Shown piece after piece: positions 1 through 8,299 of a DNA stretch of 64,000 nucleotides. The stretch is from positions 340,880 through 404,879 of the forward strand of contig JAWKKV010000004.1 of NCBI GenBank assembly GCA_041393015.1, written 5' to 3'. Below the pieces are notes generated by a model that was given only the letters and a program-made list of their open reading frames with translations, was not told the DNA's origin and did not search any database. Source of the stretch: JAGQYH01 sp041393015 (lineage in GTDB: Bacteria; Bacteroidota; Bacteroidia; Chitinophagales; JADIYW01). Within the stretch, counting starts at the first letter, position 1. Each line of letters begins with the position of its first letter. Position numbers and translations under genes: made by a program.

Positions 1-506
1 GTGGTCTTGTTGTAAGCACTATGCATCACTTTAGGGCCTATCGCCGGATCAGCTAATATATGGTGAAATTCTGAAGTTGGACCAGCAGGATTGACACTAC
101 AAAAAATTAAAGGAACATCAAAATGATCAGTTAAGTAACTAGCAACATGCAACGTTAAAGCAGAAGAAACAACGAGCTCTGCACCTTCACAAGCTGTTTT
201 AAACTCTAGTAAAGCTTGTTCAAAAAGAGGAGCGGCCTCGTCAATTAAGGAATTAAAGAATTCCTTTCTCTTGCCACCTTCATCAATAGATTTTTTGACT
301 TGCTCTGTTTTCATAGAAGCACCCACATTACCCACCACAGGCGAAAAAGTTAGGCCATAATCTTCTACTAATGTTTTGAACTCTTCATGAGTCGCAATTT
401 TTACTTCGAAACCGGCTTTTTTTAAACCTATACCTAAAGCTACAAACGGGTGCACATCTCCACTCGTACCGATCGTTAATATTGTAACTTTTTGCTTGTG
501 TTCCAA
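1..506 (-). CDS. UGT-like glycosyltransferase, N-terminal part (cut by window edge)
   Basis: The reading frame is open from position 506 down to the window edge, giving about 168 residues of the N-terminal half. The start looks like TTG at 506-504, because the codon just upstream is an in-frame TAA. The protein begins with the pattern of the GT1/GT28 (UDP-glycosyltransferase, sterol-glucosyltransferase-like) fold: a beta strand, then TIGTSGDVHPFVALGIGL, then KKAGFEVKIATHEEF. This is the N-terminal Rossmann-like acceptor domain; the nucleotide-sugar-binding C-terminal half lies outside the window. Such enzymes move a sugar from a nucleotide sugar to a lipid or small molecule, but the acceptor cannot be told from this part. 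The family assignment is firm; the start codon and substrate are uncertain. Confidence 0.75.
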   Translation of the reverse strand, partial: MEHKQKVTILTIGTSGDVHPFVALGIGLKKAGFEVKIATHEEFKTLVEDYGLTFSPVVGNVGASMKTEQVKKSIDEGGKRKEFFNSLIDEAAPLFEQALLEFKTACEGAELVVSSALTLHVASYLTDHFDVPLIFCSVNPAGPTSEFHHILADPAIGPKVMHSAYNKT

Positions 507-632
507 TTAAAAGAATTTCTTGCAAGTTAAGCAACCCATAAATCATGCGCAACCTCTCTACTTGCTGTTTGGGTTAAGTTTATGAAATATTATCAGGCAA
601 AACTTAATTTAGGGGATTATCATTTTTCAACG

Positions 633-640
633 TAAATTTG
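633..640 (+). promoter_or_regulatory. Candidate Bacteroidota -7 box
   Basis: TAAATTTG matches the Bacteroidota -7 consensus TAnnTTTG and lies 18 bp before the ATG of the gene at 659. No clear TTG box is seen at the expected -33 spacing, so this is only a candidate. Confidence 0.35.
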
Positions 641-658
641 ACGGACTAAGTACTATTA

Positions 659-994
659 ATGGCAGATATTAAAACAGATTGGACAAGAGAAGAGTTTAAG
701 GCCTATTTTTTATTGTATGCCGCCAACGCTGATCAAATTGAGACACAAGAAGAAAGGGATTTTATTTTATCAAAAGTAGACGCACAAGTTTACGATAGCA
801 TTCATCAAGAATTTGATGAGGATAACGATTATCAATGCATTCAAAAGCTTTTATATACTGCCAAAAAATACAATTATTCTAAGGATGATTTAGAAATTCT
901 AATGGATGATATAAAGAAGCTTTTTCTAACCGATGGCGATTTTACTAGTTACGAGCGCAATCTACTGGTAACGCTAAAAATGTTGTTTAGGTAA
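659..994 (+). CDS. Small TerB-like helical protein
   Basis: This is a 111-residue, acidic, all-helical cytoplasmic protein with no signal peptide. The final segment LTDGDFTSYERNLLVTL resembles the tellurite-resistance TerB fold, in which acidic residues between helices form a metal-binding-like site, and the length is near that of stand-alone TerB domains. TerB-like proteins are common in Bacteroidota and usually of unknown role, so no function is claimed. The 3' end overlaps the convergent VOC gene by 8 bp. A TAAATTTG box lies 18 bp upstream. The gene is well supported; the family call is moderate. Confidence 0.6.
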   Translation: MADIKTDWTREEFKAYFLLYAANADQIETQEERDFILSKVDAQVYDSIHQEFDEDNDYQCIQKLLYTAKKYNYSKDDLEILMDDIKKLFLTDGDFTSYERNLLVTLKMLFR

Positions 995-1664
995 ATTTTC
1001 CATTCTGAAAATTTAGATGAATTAGATCTGTCTTTTCTTGAATTTGCAATTTTAAGTTACTTGAAATGGCTTCATGGGCAGTTGGATACCATTCTCTTCC
1101 CTTTTTTACAACCAATAACGTTCCTTCAAAACTTCCGTACCAACAAAAAGTATCGTTAAATCTATCGATATTATGTTGAGGTATCGAAAAAGGAAAATTG
1201 TTTAACAGATAAGTAGATGTTTCCAATGGAGCGTTAACGGGCGTGCCAATTTCATTGATCTTAATGATTTCGTTGATACTCCAAGGTTGATCAGATAAAT
1301 AGTTTAGAGAAGGTCGGGTAATAAACTCAACTATATTTTTATCCGCATCATAGAAATAAAACGATCTACCACTGTTATTGTCCCAATAAGTTATTTCTTC
1401 CGACGTGAATTTGTCAGGCAATATGGAAATTCCCTTATTCTTGACATATGTTAAACAGTCTTCAAAATGATTGTCGGCCACTAGAAAAGCAAAGTGATAA
1501 AAGTTATTGCCATTTAAATCCAATTCAAAACTAAGTTTGGTTGCGCCTGCTTGAATGGAAAAGCCATTTTTAGTTTCTTTTAATGAGAATCCTAACGATT
1601 CACTGTAAAATTTCTTTTGCTGTTCGATATTGCTACTGAGTAGCTGTATTGAAGTTATCTCCAT
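987..1664 (-). CDS. VOC (glyoxalase/bleomycin-resistance) family protein, two-module length
   Basis: The protein has 225 residues. The first half (about residues 1-118) is a clear vicinal-oxygen-chelate domain: it opens ITSIQLLSSNIEQQKKFY, has a central HFAFLV strand, and ends SGRSFYFYDADKNIVEFI, where the Asp-Ala-Asp-Lys-Asn turn and final Glu are typical. The second half, about residues 120-225, has the length of a second module but I cannot recognise the metal ligands, so it may be degenerate. It lies 17 bp after the next VOC gene on the same strand, so the two are probably co-transcribed. The substrate is unknown; the family includes dioxygenases, lyases, epimerases and drug-binding proteins. 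Confidence 0.75.
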   Translation of the reverse strand: MEITSIQLLSSNIEQQKKFYSESLGFSLKETKNGFSIQAGATKLSFELDLNGNNFYHFAFLVADNHFEDCLTYVKNKGISILPDKFTSEEITYWDNNSGRSFYFYDADKNIVEFITRPSLNYLSDQPWSINEIIKINEIGTPVNAPLETSTYLLNNFPFSIPQHNIDRFNDTFCWYGSFEGTLLVVKKGREWYPTAHEAISSNLKLQIQEKTDLIHLNFQNGKFT

Positions 1665-1681
1665 GGTTGATTGATTAGTGA

Positions 1682-2104
1682 TTAATCAGTATAGCTGTTT
1701 CGCTCATCCATTTTATCTGACAAATACTCAACAAACTCGTATTCATTTCCATCAGCGTCTAAAAAATAATCTCGTATTCTAAATTTTTGAACTTGCTTTG
1801 GATAGCTTCTTTTGTAGCCGGCAGCTAATAATCTAACAGTAATAGCTTCCACATCTTCAACTACAAAGCCAATATGGTTAATACCTTTAGTATCATAGTC
1901 TTGAGGAAGGTCTTTATCGGTTGATTTGGCTTCGTTAAGCGCCAGATAAGTGATGTCATCGCCTAAATGAATCCATTTTCGATTACCTTCTCCGCCGCCT
2001 CTAACTTTAAAATGAGGAAATGCAGTGGTAAAAAATTCAATGCTTTTATTTAAATCGCTAACAGTAATATTGGCGTGTTCTAAATATATTTTGGATGTTT
2101 TCAT
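1682..2104 (-). CDS. VOC family protein, single module
   Basis: This is a 140-residue VOC-fold protein. An upstream ATG would add 11 residues (MHLYNTLKICV), but MKTSKIYLEHANITVSDLNK at 2104 fits the family N-terminus better. The motif LEHANITVSDLNKSIEFF carries the first His ligand, INHIGFVVEDVEAI the second region, and DYFLDADGNEYEFVEYL the closing Glu. It is the first gene of a likely two-gene unit with the longer VOC gene 17 bp downstream. The family is firm; the reaction is unknown. Confidence 0.85.
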   Translation of the reverse strand: MKTSKIYLEHANITVSDLNKSIEFFTTAFPHFKVRGGGEGNRKWIHLGDDITYLALNEAKSTDKDLPQDYDTKGINHIGFVVEDVEAITVRLLAAGYKRSYPKQVQKFRIRDYFLDADGNEYEFVEYLSDKMDERNSYTD

Positions 2105-2206
2105 AACACATATTTTTAATGTGTTGTAAAGGTGCAAAGAATATACTTATAGATAAAATTGATAATATTTATAATGAGATAGTTATGGCTTATAATGCAA
2201 CAGTCA

Positions 2207-4102
2207 TTAATCACTGATAACCATAAATTCCGTTCGTCTATTTTTGGCTCTTCCTTCAGGAGTGTCATTATCCGCAATCGGTTTAATATCTGCATATCCT
2301 TTTGCTTTTAATCTATCTGATGCAATACCTTTTTCAATAAGATAGTTGACAACACTCTGAGCTCTTTTTTGAGATAACACTAAGTTGTAAGTAGTATGAC
2401 CAATATTATCAGTATGACCGCTAATTTCAACGATAGCTGTTGGATGAAGAGATAAAAGATGGAATAATTCATCTAACTCTACCTTTGATTCTGGCAGTAA
2501 TTCAAAGCTGTTGGTTTGAAAGAAAACATTATTCAAGACAATGCTTTTCCCTTTTTCCATGGGCTCCAAATTGATTTTTAAAACATGTGCATTTCTCTGA
2601 ACGGTGTCTTTCAATTGAAAATTATAGCTTTCAAACAAGTAACCATCTTTCTTTACATGCAAGCTGTAATCTTTTCCGGAAGGCAAACAGATTAAAAAGC
2701 TACCATCTTCTGTTACACTAGTAATGGGCGTTAAATTTCCTTCCAAATCAGACAGCACAAATTCAGCATCTATTGACTGTTGAGTTACTTGATCGAAAAT
2801 ATTGGCCTTTACATAAGTTACTCGTTTAGGCTTAGCAAAGTCAGGTGTTTTAAACTCGTAAATATCTAATTCACCAAAGCCTTCTGGTTTTTCTGCTGCA
2901 TAATAGGCAACATTTCCGTCTAAAGAAATATTTAAACCCGATTCGTTTTGATGCGTATTGATCGGCCAACCTAAATTAATTGGTTTTGTAAATACACTAT
3001 CTTTTAGTTTGCTGAAATAAATATCCTGTTTTCCTAATCCCGGATGACCATCAGAACTGAAATAGAGCGTTTCGTTATCAAAATGGATAAATGGACTTTG
3101 CTCATCGTATTCGGTATTGATTTCAGGACCTAAGTTGATAGGTTCCTGCCATCTTTTGTTTTGATAATGACTGACCCAAATATCTTTCCCGCCATAACCG
3201 CCAGATCTATTACTTACAAAGTATAGCGATAAGCCATCAGCACTTAAAGAAGGTTGAGCATCCCAAGAAAATGAACTAATTGGTTTGCCTATATTGACAG
3301 GAAAACTCCAACCATCTTTTACTCTTTTCGAGATATAAATATCGCAACTTCCCAAGGTGTTTTTTTCATTGCAGATAGTGTATAACAACATTTTTCCATT
3401 GGCAGAAATGCAATGCGCTCCTTCGTTGTGTCCCGTTGTGATTACGCCTTCTTCCATTGGTTTAGAAGGCATCCATTCGTCGCCTTTTTTGCCGGTAATG
3501 TAAAGGTCTTCTTGGTTATGTATTTTCCGAGTATAGATAACGGTTTCTTCATCAGCACTTAAATAGGGCATATATTCACTATCGGCACTGTTGACAGCTT
3601 CTCCTAAATTTTTAGGTTGATAATCAAAAGGATGCTTTATGGCTTCTTTGCTAAACTGGGCATTGCGTTTTAATCTTTCAGCCGTAATTCTAGCCGTGGA
3701 AGAAATTTTATCATTAGCTAAGAATAGATCAATGTATTTTAAAGCAGGATCAAATTGTTGAGTAGAAAAGTAGGCGCGAGCTACATATAAATTTACGACA
3801 AATGGATATGATTCTTTTTGAATAACATAATTGTATTCTTCAATGGCTCCTTCAAAATCCTCTAATTGAAAATTGACATTGGCTAAGTACAAATGAGCTT
3901 TATCAAAATTAGGGGAAGCTTTTAAGGCCAAGAGCAATTTTTCTTTAGCGCTTTCGAAAAGGTTGAGTCCAATATCGTAATCCGCTTCATCAAAATATTT
4001 TTGAGCTTTTTTAGATACTTGTGCATGGATGGTAGTATTGACACCAATGGTCAATACCAAAAGCACTAGAAATTTTGAACAATATTGAATGATTCTTTTC
4101 AA
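2207..4102 (-). CDS. PorE-like TPR/PD40/CRD/OmpA envelope protein
   Basis: The 631-residue protein has four parts in order: a signal peptide (about 1-28, ending IHAQ), TPR-like helices (about 31-150), a PD40/WD40-like beta propeller (about 175-420, with repeats such as PSLSADGLSLYFVSNRSGG and KQDIYFSK), a carboxypeptidase-regulatory-like beta domain (about 430-515), and a C-terminal OmpA peptidoglycan-binding domain (about 525-631, with ISGHTDNIG and a closing NRRTEFMV). This is the layout of PorE, which anchors the type IX secretion system to peptidoglycan. Bacteroidota carry several paralogues with the same layout, so a T9SS role is inferred. The start must be TTG at 4102, since an in-frame stop lies 12 bp upstream and no ATG fits. 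It follows queE by 39 bp. Confidence 0.88.
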   Translation of the reverse strand: MKRIIQYCSKFLVLLVLTIGVNTTIHAQVSKKAQKYFDEADYDIGLNLFESAKEKLLLALKASPNFDKAHLYLANVNFQLEDFEGAIEEYNYVIQKESYPFVVNLYVARAYFSTQQFDPALKYIDLFLANDKISSTARITAERLKRNAQFSKEAIKHPFDYQPKNLGEAVNSADSEYMPYLSADEETVIYTRKIHNQEDLYITGKKGDEWMPSKPMEEGVITTGHNEGAHCISANGKMLLYTICNEKNTLGSCDIYISKRVKDGWSFPVNIGKPISSFSWDAQPSLSADGLSLYFVSNRSGGYGGKDIWVSHYQNKRWQEPINLGPEINTEYDEQSPFIHFDNETLYFSSDGHPGLGKQDIYFSKLKDSVFTKPINLGWPINTHQNESGLNISLDGNVAYYAAEKPEGFGELDIYEFKTPDFAKPKRVTYVKANIFDQVTQQSIDAEFVLSDLEGNLTPITSVTEDGSFLICLPSGKDYSLHVKKDGYLFESYNFQLKDTVQRNAHVLKINLEPMEKGKSIVLNNVFFQTNSFELLPESKVELDELFHLLSLHPTAIVEISGHTDNIGHTTYNLVLSQKRAQSVVNYLIEKGIASDRLKAKGYADIKPIADNDTPEGRAKNRRTEFMVISD

Positions 4103-4141
4103 ATTTATTTTTTATATCCAATTGTAAAGAATTCCTTTTAA

Positions 4142-4759
4142 TTATTCAACGCCCATATACTTATGCGTTTGAATAGAAATTCTCCACAAAGGATGATCTT
4201 TTACATAATCTACTATCAAAGGCAGTACCAACTTTTCCTTACTCCATTCCGGTTGAAAATATCTTTTACAATCAGCACTAACTTTGTTAGCATATTTTTC
4301 TCCCCAATTGAAGTCGCTTTCATTAAAAACAATCACCTTCAATTCATCTGCTACTTTTAGACAACTATCAATCGGTGCTTTAAATTTTTTAGGAGAAACG
4401 CAGACCCAATCAATATCACCTTTTATTTCATAAGCGCCTGATGTTTCAATATTTACTATCCATCCAGCTGCATGTATAGCATCCGCCAAATAAGTGAGGT
4501 CGTACATGGCTGGTTCTCCTCCGGTTATAACGCAAATACCTTTAGGAAATGTATTAAGCAGTTGAATTAATGATTCAATGGACATGATTTGTGATGCTTC
4601 TGCCGGCCAAGATTCTTTTACATCGCACCAATGACAACCCACATCACAGCCAGCTAGGCGAATAAAATAGGCGGCTTTTCCTTGATGGTAACCTTCTCCC
4701 TGAATGGTATAAAAATGTTCCATTACGGGAATTTCGGTATGTATGTCGAATGATATCAT
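4142..4759 (-). CDS. queE: 7-carboxy-7-deazaguanine synthase QueE
   Basis: QueE is a radical SAM enzyme that converts 6-carboxytetrahydropterin to 7-carboxy-7-deazaguanine in queuosine synthesis. The 205-residue protein shows the family opening HFYTIQGEGYHQGKAAYFIR and the cluster motif with Cys38, Cys42 and Cys45 (AGCDVGCHWCDVKESW), which binds the [4Fe-4S] cluster. VITGGEPAMYDL is the SAM-binding glycine-rich segment, and the length is normal. It is first in a probable two-gene unit with the PorE-like gene downstream. No other queuosine genes are in the window. A promoter candidate lies just upstream. Confidence 0.95.
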   Translation of the reverse strand: MISFDIHTEIPVMEHFYTIQGEGYHQGKAAYFIRLAGCDVGCHWCDVKESWPAEASQIMSIESLIQLLNTFPKGICVITGGEPAMYDLTYLADAIHAAGWIVNIETSGAYEIKGDIDWVCVSPKKFKAPIDSCLKVADELKVIVFNESDFNWGEKYANKVSADCKRYFQPEWSKEKLVLPLIVDYVKDHPLWRISIQTHKYMGVE

Positions 4760-4767
4760 ATTAAAAG

Positions 4768-4794
4768 CAAAGGTATATAAAACACAAATTCCAA
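4768..4794 (-). promoter_or_regulatory. Candidate Bacteroidota promoter of queE
   Basis: On the minus strand a TACCTTTG box (4775-4768) fits TAnnTTTG and a TTG (4794-4792) lies 16 bp upstream of it. The -7 box ends 8 bp before the queE ATG, which would give a very short leader. Confidence 0.42.
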
Positions 4795-4987
4795 AAGGTC
4801 AAATCATAAATAATTAATCACTTGAAGAATTTTAAAATTGCTTCATTGGATATTCGGTAATGGATTTTGGATATTTTTCTTTTGAATATCGAATAAAGAA
4901 GGTTTAAATATTACTTGGAAGGAAGTATCGATCCAGATAAACGATTGGAGAATGCAGATTTAAAGAATATTGAAGTTTAAAAATAAT

Positions 4988-5560
4988 CTACGACAACATC
5001 TTCATCACCAATGCTTCCAGTAAAACAATCAACTGTTCCGGCTTAAATTTTCGCCAAGGAACGTCATTGTATTTTTCTCCAAAATGAATGTATTGATTGA
5101 TGCCTTCGTTTTGCCATTCTTCTAAAACATGTTCTCGCATATTTATCGCCATAATCCAACCGCCTTCATCAATAATATCATCGTACCATTCTTCGTAGTA
5201 ATCGTCTCCATCTAAATGAATATTCAACACATTTTCTCCAATCAATACAAAGCGATTAATGCCATTCAAAATAAATTGATCTATGACATCTCTTTTCAAA
5301 AACATGATGTCGTTATTGATGCTATCGTTCCATTCTCCAATAAATTCTAAGATGGCATAACCTTCTATGTAATCGGCAAACAAAACCTTTGTGTATAGGG
5401 TTTCTGAGCCAAAACCATCCCATTGAGGATGAATATAATAGTTGTAAATTTTGGTAGAATAATTGAATTCATCATATTCTTTTCCATAGAAAGGAGAACC
5501 TTCGTCTTCTTCGGAAACGTACTGATCTTGCCAGTTGTAAAAGGGTTCTAATTCATGCAT
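4988..5560 (-). CDS. Hypothetical acidic protein
   Basis: I do not recognise this 190-residue protein. It is rich in Asp, Glu, Trp and Tyr (for example DGDDYYEEWYDDIIDEGG), has no signal peptide or membrane segment, and alternates strand-like and helix-like stretches. It stands alone between queE and murQ on the same strand, with about 230-290 bp gaps on either side, so it is probably its own transcript. Codon use and composition look like the neighbours, which supports a real gene. No function is proposed. Confidence 0.7.
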   Translation of the reverse strand: MHELEPFYNWQDQYVSEEDEGSPFYGKEYDEFNYSTKIYNYYIHPQWDGFGSETLYTKVLFADYIEGYAILEFIGEWNDSINNDIMFLKRDVIDQFILNGINRFVLIGENVLNIHLDGDDYYEEWYDDIIDEGGWIMAINMREHVLEEWQNEGINQYIHFGEKYNDVPWRKFKPEQLIVLLEALVMKMLS

Positions 5561-5713
5561 TCGTTGCTCCTTGTTTTAAATGCTTTTTTTTGAAATATAC
5601 TCGTTTTTTAATAAAACGGTTACTTTTTTCTAAAACATATTATGCGAATGAAAAGTTTTTCAAAGCAGTAACGATAACACTGTTATATGATGAAATGTTT
5701 TGAGATTGATATC

Positions 5714-5728
5714 CAAGCGAGACGCTTG
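5714..5728. repeat. Short intergenic palindrome (CAAGCG/CGCTTG)
   Basis: CAAGCG, a 3-nt AGA loop and CGCTTG form a perfect 6-bp stem in the gap between murQ and the hypothetical gene at 4988. It belongs with the other GC-rich hairpins of changing stem sequence seen in spacers of this window. No T-run follows, so it is not a clear terminator. Confidence 0.4.
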
Positions 5729-5852
5729 AATCAAGGGATGAATTTTAGGATTGAATAAAGCAAGGGGAATATAATCCAAACCATATCTTATTAAAGTCGT
5801 ATCAACTAAAATTCCATATATCCAAAACTACTTACTACACTTACCTTACTTA

Positions 5853-6656
5853 CTAACCTTCCCCCTCAATAGCTTTTCTAACACTTCCTGCCGCCAAAAG
5901 TTTTTCTTTCGCAGCTTCTTTTGAAATGTTTAATGCCTCCATCACCATGATACTTCCTCTTTCCACCAGCTTATCATTGCTCAATTGCATGTCCACCATT
6001 TTATTGCCTTTTACACGACCAAGTTTGATCATAACAGAAGTGCTGATCATATTCAAGGCGAGTTTTTGGGCTGTGCCGGATTTCATTCTGGTGCTTCCGG
6101 TGACAAACTCAGGTCCAACCAATATTTCAATGGGGTGATGAGCTACTTTTGCCATTGGACTATTAGCATTACAAGTAATACAACCTGTAATGATATTATT
6201 TTCTTGTGCGGTTTTTAAGGCACCAATTACGTAAGGTGTTGTTCCGGAAGCGGCAATGCCAATCACCACATCGTTATTGGAAATATTAAATTCCAATAGA
6301 TCTTTCCAACCTTGTTCTGTATCGTCTTCAGCAAATTCTACTGCTTTTCTGATGGCTTTGTCACCGCCAGCCATAATGCCGATTACTAAATCATGACTTA
6401 CGCCAAATGTTGGAGGACATTCAGATGCATCTACAATTCCTAAACGACCACTAGTGCCGGCACCAATATAAAATAAACGTCCACCACTTAACATTTTATC
6501 GGTGATATCATTTACCAAAAGTTCAATTTTAGGGATCAATTTTTCAACGGCAAGAGCTACTTTTTTATCTTCTGAATTGATATTTTGCAACAATTCCAAT
6601 GTGCTCATTTTTTCAAGATGATCGTAGTTGGAAGAAGATTCAGTAATTCTACTCAT
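5853..6656 (-). CDS. murQ: N-acetylmuramic acid 6-phosphate etherase MurQ
   Basis: MurQ cleaves the lactyl ether of N-acetylmuramic acid 6-phosphate, giving N-acetylglucosamine 6-phosphate and lactate during peptidoglycan recycling. The 267-residue protein has the SIS sugar-isomerase domain with the MurQ signatures GGRLFYIGAGTSGRLGIVDA, ECPPTFGV and GIAASGTTPYVIGAL, and the late segment VTGSTRMKSGTAQKLALN. It is slightly shorter than the Escherichia coli enzyme but all core motifs are present. The upstream kinase gene overlaps it by 8 bp, so the two are co-transcribed and probably coupled. Cytoplasmic. Confidence 0.95.
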   Translation of the reverse strand: MSRITESSSNYDHLEKMSTLELLQNINSEDKKVALAVEKLIPKIELLVNDITDKMLSGGRLFYIGAGTSGRLGIVDASECPPTFGVSHDLVIGIMAGGDKAIRKAVEFAEDDTEQGWKDLLEFNISNNDVVIGIAASGTTPYVIGALKTAQENNIITGCITCNANSPMAKVAHHPIEILVGPEFVTGSTRMKSGTAQKLALNMISTSVMIKLGRVKGNKMVDMQLSNDKLVERGSIMVMEALNISKEAAKEKLLAAGSVRKAIEGEG

Positions 6657-7503
6657 GGGAAAAATTTTGGTGATAATCTCTTAATTGTTGAATAGGTCGT
6701 TGTGCAAAATTACCTAACTGCAATTCATATTTATGGCAAATCTTATCCAATACATCTTGATAAAAGAATGCAATCGAACCCGTAAAGTGAATGGGAACGT
6801 TTTTACTTTCTTCGTAAATTAATACGTGAAGTTTAAAGAACTCATCAAAGCTGTTTTCCAACAAGTCTTCTACGTATTTATTAGATCTGAATTGCTCTAA
6901 GGAGCCACAAAATGAGGCTAAATATCTATTGGCATTGGGTTGACTATAGACCTTATTAAAGATTTTTGCTTTGGATAGATTTAACTCATCTTTATAATAC
7001 AGCATCAATTCGTCCGGCATATTGCCATATAAAAAGTCGGCTACTAATTTTTTACCAATATAAGCGCCACTGCCTTCGTCGCCAAGAATATAGCCTAAAG
7101 CATCGCTCTTTTTAATTAAGTCTTTTCCATCAAAATAAACAGAATTAGCACCGGTTCCTAAAATGCAGGCAATACCCGGCTCTACGCCACACAATGCTCT
7201 TGCAGCGCCCATAATATCATGATTAACATGTATGCGACCCGCATTAAATATTTGCTTTAATTGATCGCCAACAATCTTGTTGTTTTGTTTAGAAGAGCAT
7301 CCGGCACCATAGAAATAAACATGGCTGATAGGAATATGTTGAATAGGGTTTGGAATCTCTTTATGGAGCATTTCATTGATCCAATCTGAGGTTTGCACTT
7401 GTGGGTTGATGCCTTTAGTTTTAAAGAATTTAGCATTCTTATCACCCTTGTCTAATAAACACCAATCTGTTTTGGTAGATCCGCTGTCAGCAATTAAAAT
7501 CAT
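6649..7503 (-). CDS. BadF/BadG-family amino-sugar kinase (N-acetylglucosamine/MurNAc kinase-like)
   Basis: This 284-residue ASKHA-fold kinase opens with the phosphate-1 loop MILIADSGSTKTDWCLL and has the phosphate-2 and adenosine segments ILGTGANSV and GYILGDEGSGAYIGKKL. These mark the BadF/BadG/BcrA/BcrD group that includes N-acetylglucosamine kinase and the MurK muramyl kinases. The 8-bp overlap with murQ suggests that it phosphorylates MurNAc and/or GlcNAc to feed MurQ; that substrate is inferred from context. It is the first gene of the pair and is divergent from the oxidoreductase at 7586. Confidence 0.88.
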   Translation of the reverse strand: MILIADSGSTKTDWCLLDKGDKNAKFFKTKGINPQVQTSDWINEMLHKEIPNPIQHIPISHVYFYGAGCSSKQNNKIVGDQLKQIFNAGRIHVNHDIMGAARALCGVEPGIACILGTGANSVYFDGKDLIKKSDALGYILGDEGSGAYIGKKLVADFLYGNMPDELMLYYKDELNLSKAKIFNKVYSQPNANRYLASFCGSLEQFRSNKYVEDLLENSFDEFFKLHVLIYEESKNVPIHFTGSIAFFYQDVLDKICHKYELQLGNFAQRPIQQLRDYHQNFSHE

Positions 7504-7585
7504 GGCTGCTAAGATGGAGAATTTTTCGGAATCTCAAGGCTTCTAAAATCTAAATTAGTAATATTATATTCTAAAATAAATAGAA

Positions 7586-8236
7586 ATGGCATATACAGCA
7601 TTAATTGCAGGAGCATCAGGTTTGGTTGGCGGAAATTGTTTACAGCTATTGTTAGATGATAAAGAGTGTACTAAAGTAATTAGCATTGGAAGACGAGTTT
7701 TGGATATTAAACACGCTAAGTTGCAACAAGAAACTATTGATTTTGAAAAGCTGGCTGATCATGCTAATTTGTTTGATGTTGATCAGGTGTATTGCTGTTT
7801 AGGGACCACTATCAAGACTGCAGGTTCAAAGGAAAATTTTAGAAAAGTTGATTTCGACTTTCCATTAAATATTGCTGAAGTAGCGGAAGGGTCAGCAAAA
7901 GTTTTTTCTATTATAACAGCACAAGGATCAGATGCAAAATCACCAATTTTTTATAATAAAGTGAAAGGACAATTAGAAGATGCTTTGCAAGCTTTACAGA
8001 TTGATAAAATCAATATCATTCAACCAGCTTTACTTTTAGGTTCAAGAGATGAAAGTAGACCTGGAGAAACAATAGCACAAGGACTTTTTAAATTAATCAA
8101 CCCTTTGTTTCGAGGGTCAATGAAAAAATATAAAGGCATTCCTGTTGAACAAGTAGCCAAAGCAATGGTTACTCTAGCTAAAGAAGGCAAAACTGGTTAT
8201 CATAAATACTCAAGCGATCAACTTTGGGAGTATTGA
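7586..8236 (+). CDS. NAD(P)-binding atypical SDR (TIP30/HTATIP2-like)
   Basis: The 216-residue protein has a Rossmann fold from its first residues: YTALIAGASGLVGGNCLQLL is the atypical-SDR dinucleotide-binding loop. QVYCCLGTTIKTAGSKENFRK followed by FDFPLNIAEVA matches the oxidoreductase HTATIP2/TIP30-like group. The usual catalytic Tyr-X3-Lys is represented only by YNKVKGQLE (Tyr, Asn, Lys, Val, Lys). It is cytoplasmic with no known substrate. The next gene, another SDR, starts 64 bp downstream on the same strand, so they may be co-transcribed. Confidence 0.83.
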   Translation: MAYTALIAGASGLVGGNCLQLLLDDKECTKVISIGRRVLDIKHAKLQQETIDFEKLADHANLFDVDQVYCCLGTTIKTAGSKENFRKVDFDFPLNIAEVAEGSAKVFSIITAQGSDAKSPIFYNKVKGQLEDALQALQIDKINIIQPALLLGSRDESRPGETIAQGLFKLINPLFRGSMKKYKGIPVEQVAKAMVTLAKEGKTGYHKYSSDQLWEY

Positions 8237-8299
8237 AGAAGCTAGAAGTCGGATGTTGGAAAACTTGAAAGCAAAACTTATCAATTCTAAAAAAATAAA

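Noticed and set aside
2105..2137. Upstream ATG extension of the second VOC gene
   Set aside because: The extra 11 residues (MHLYNTLKICV) precede the conserved VOC start and do not fit the family.
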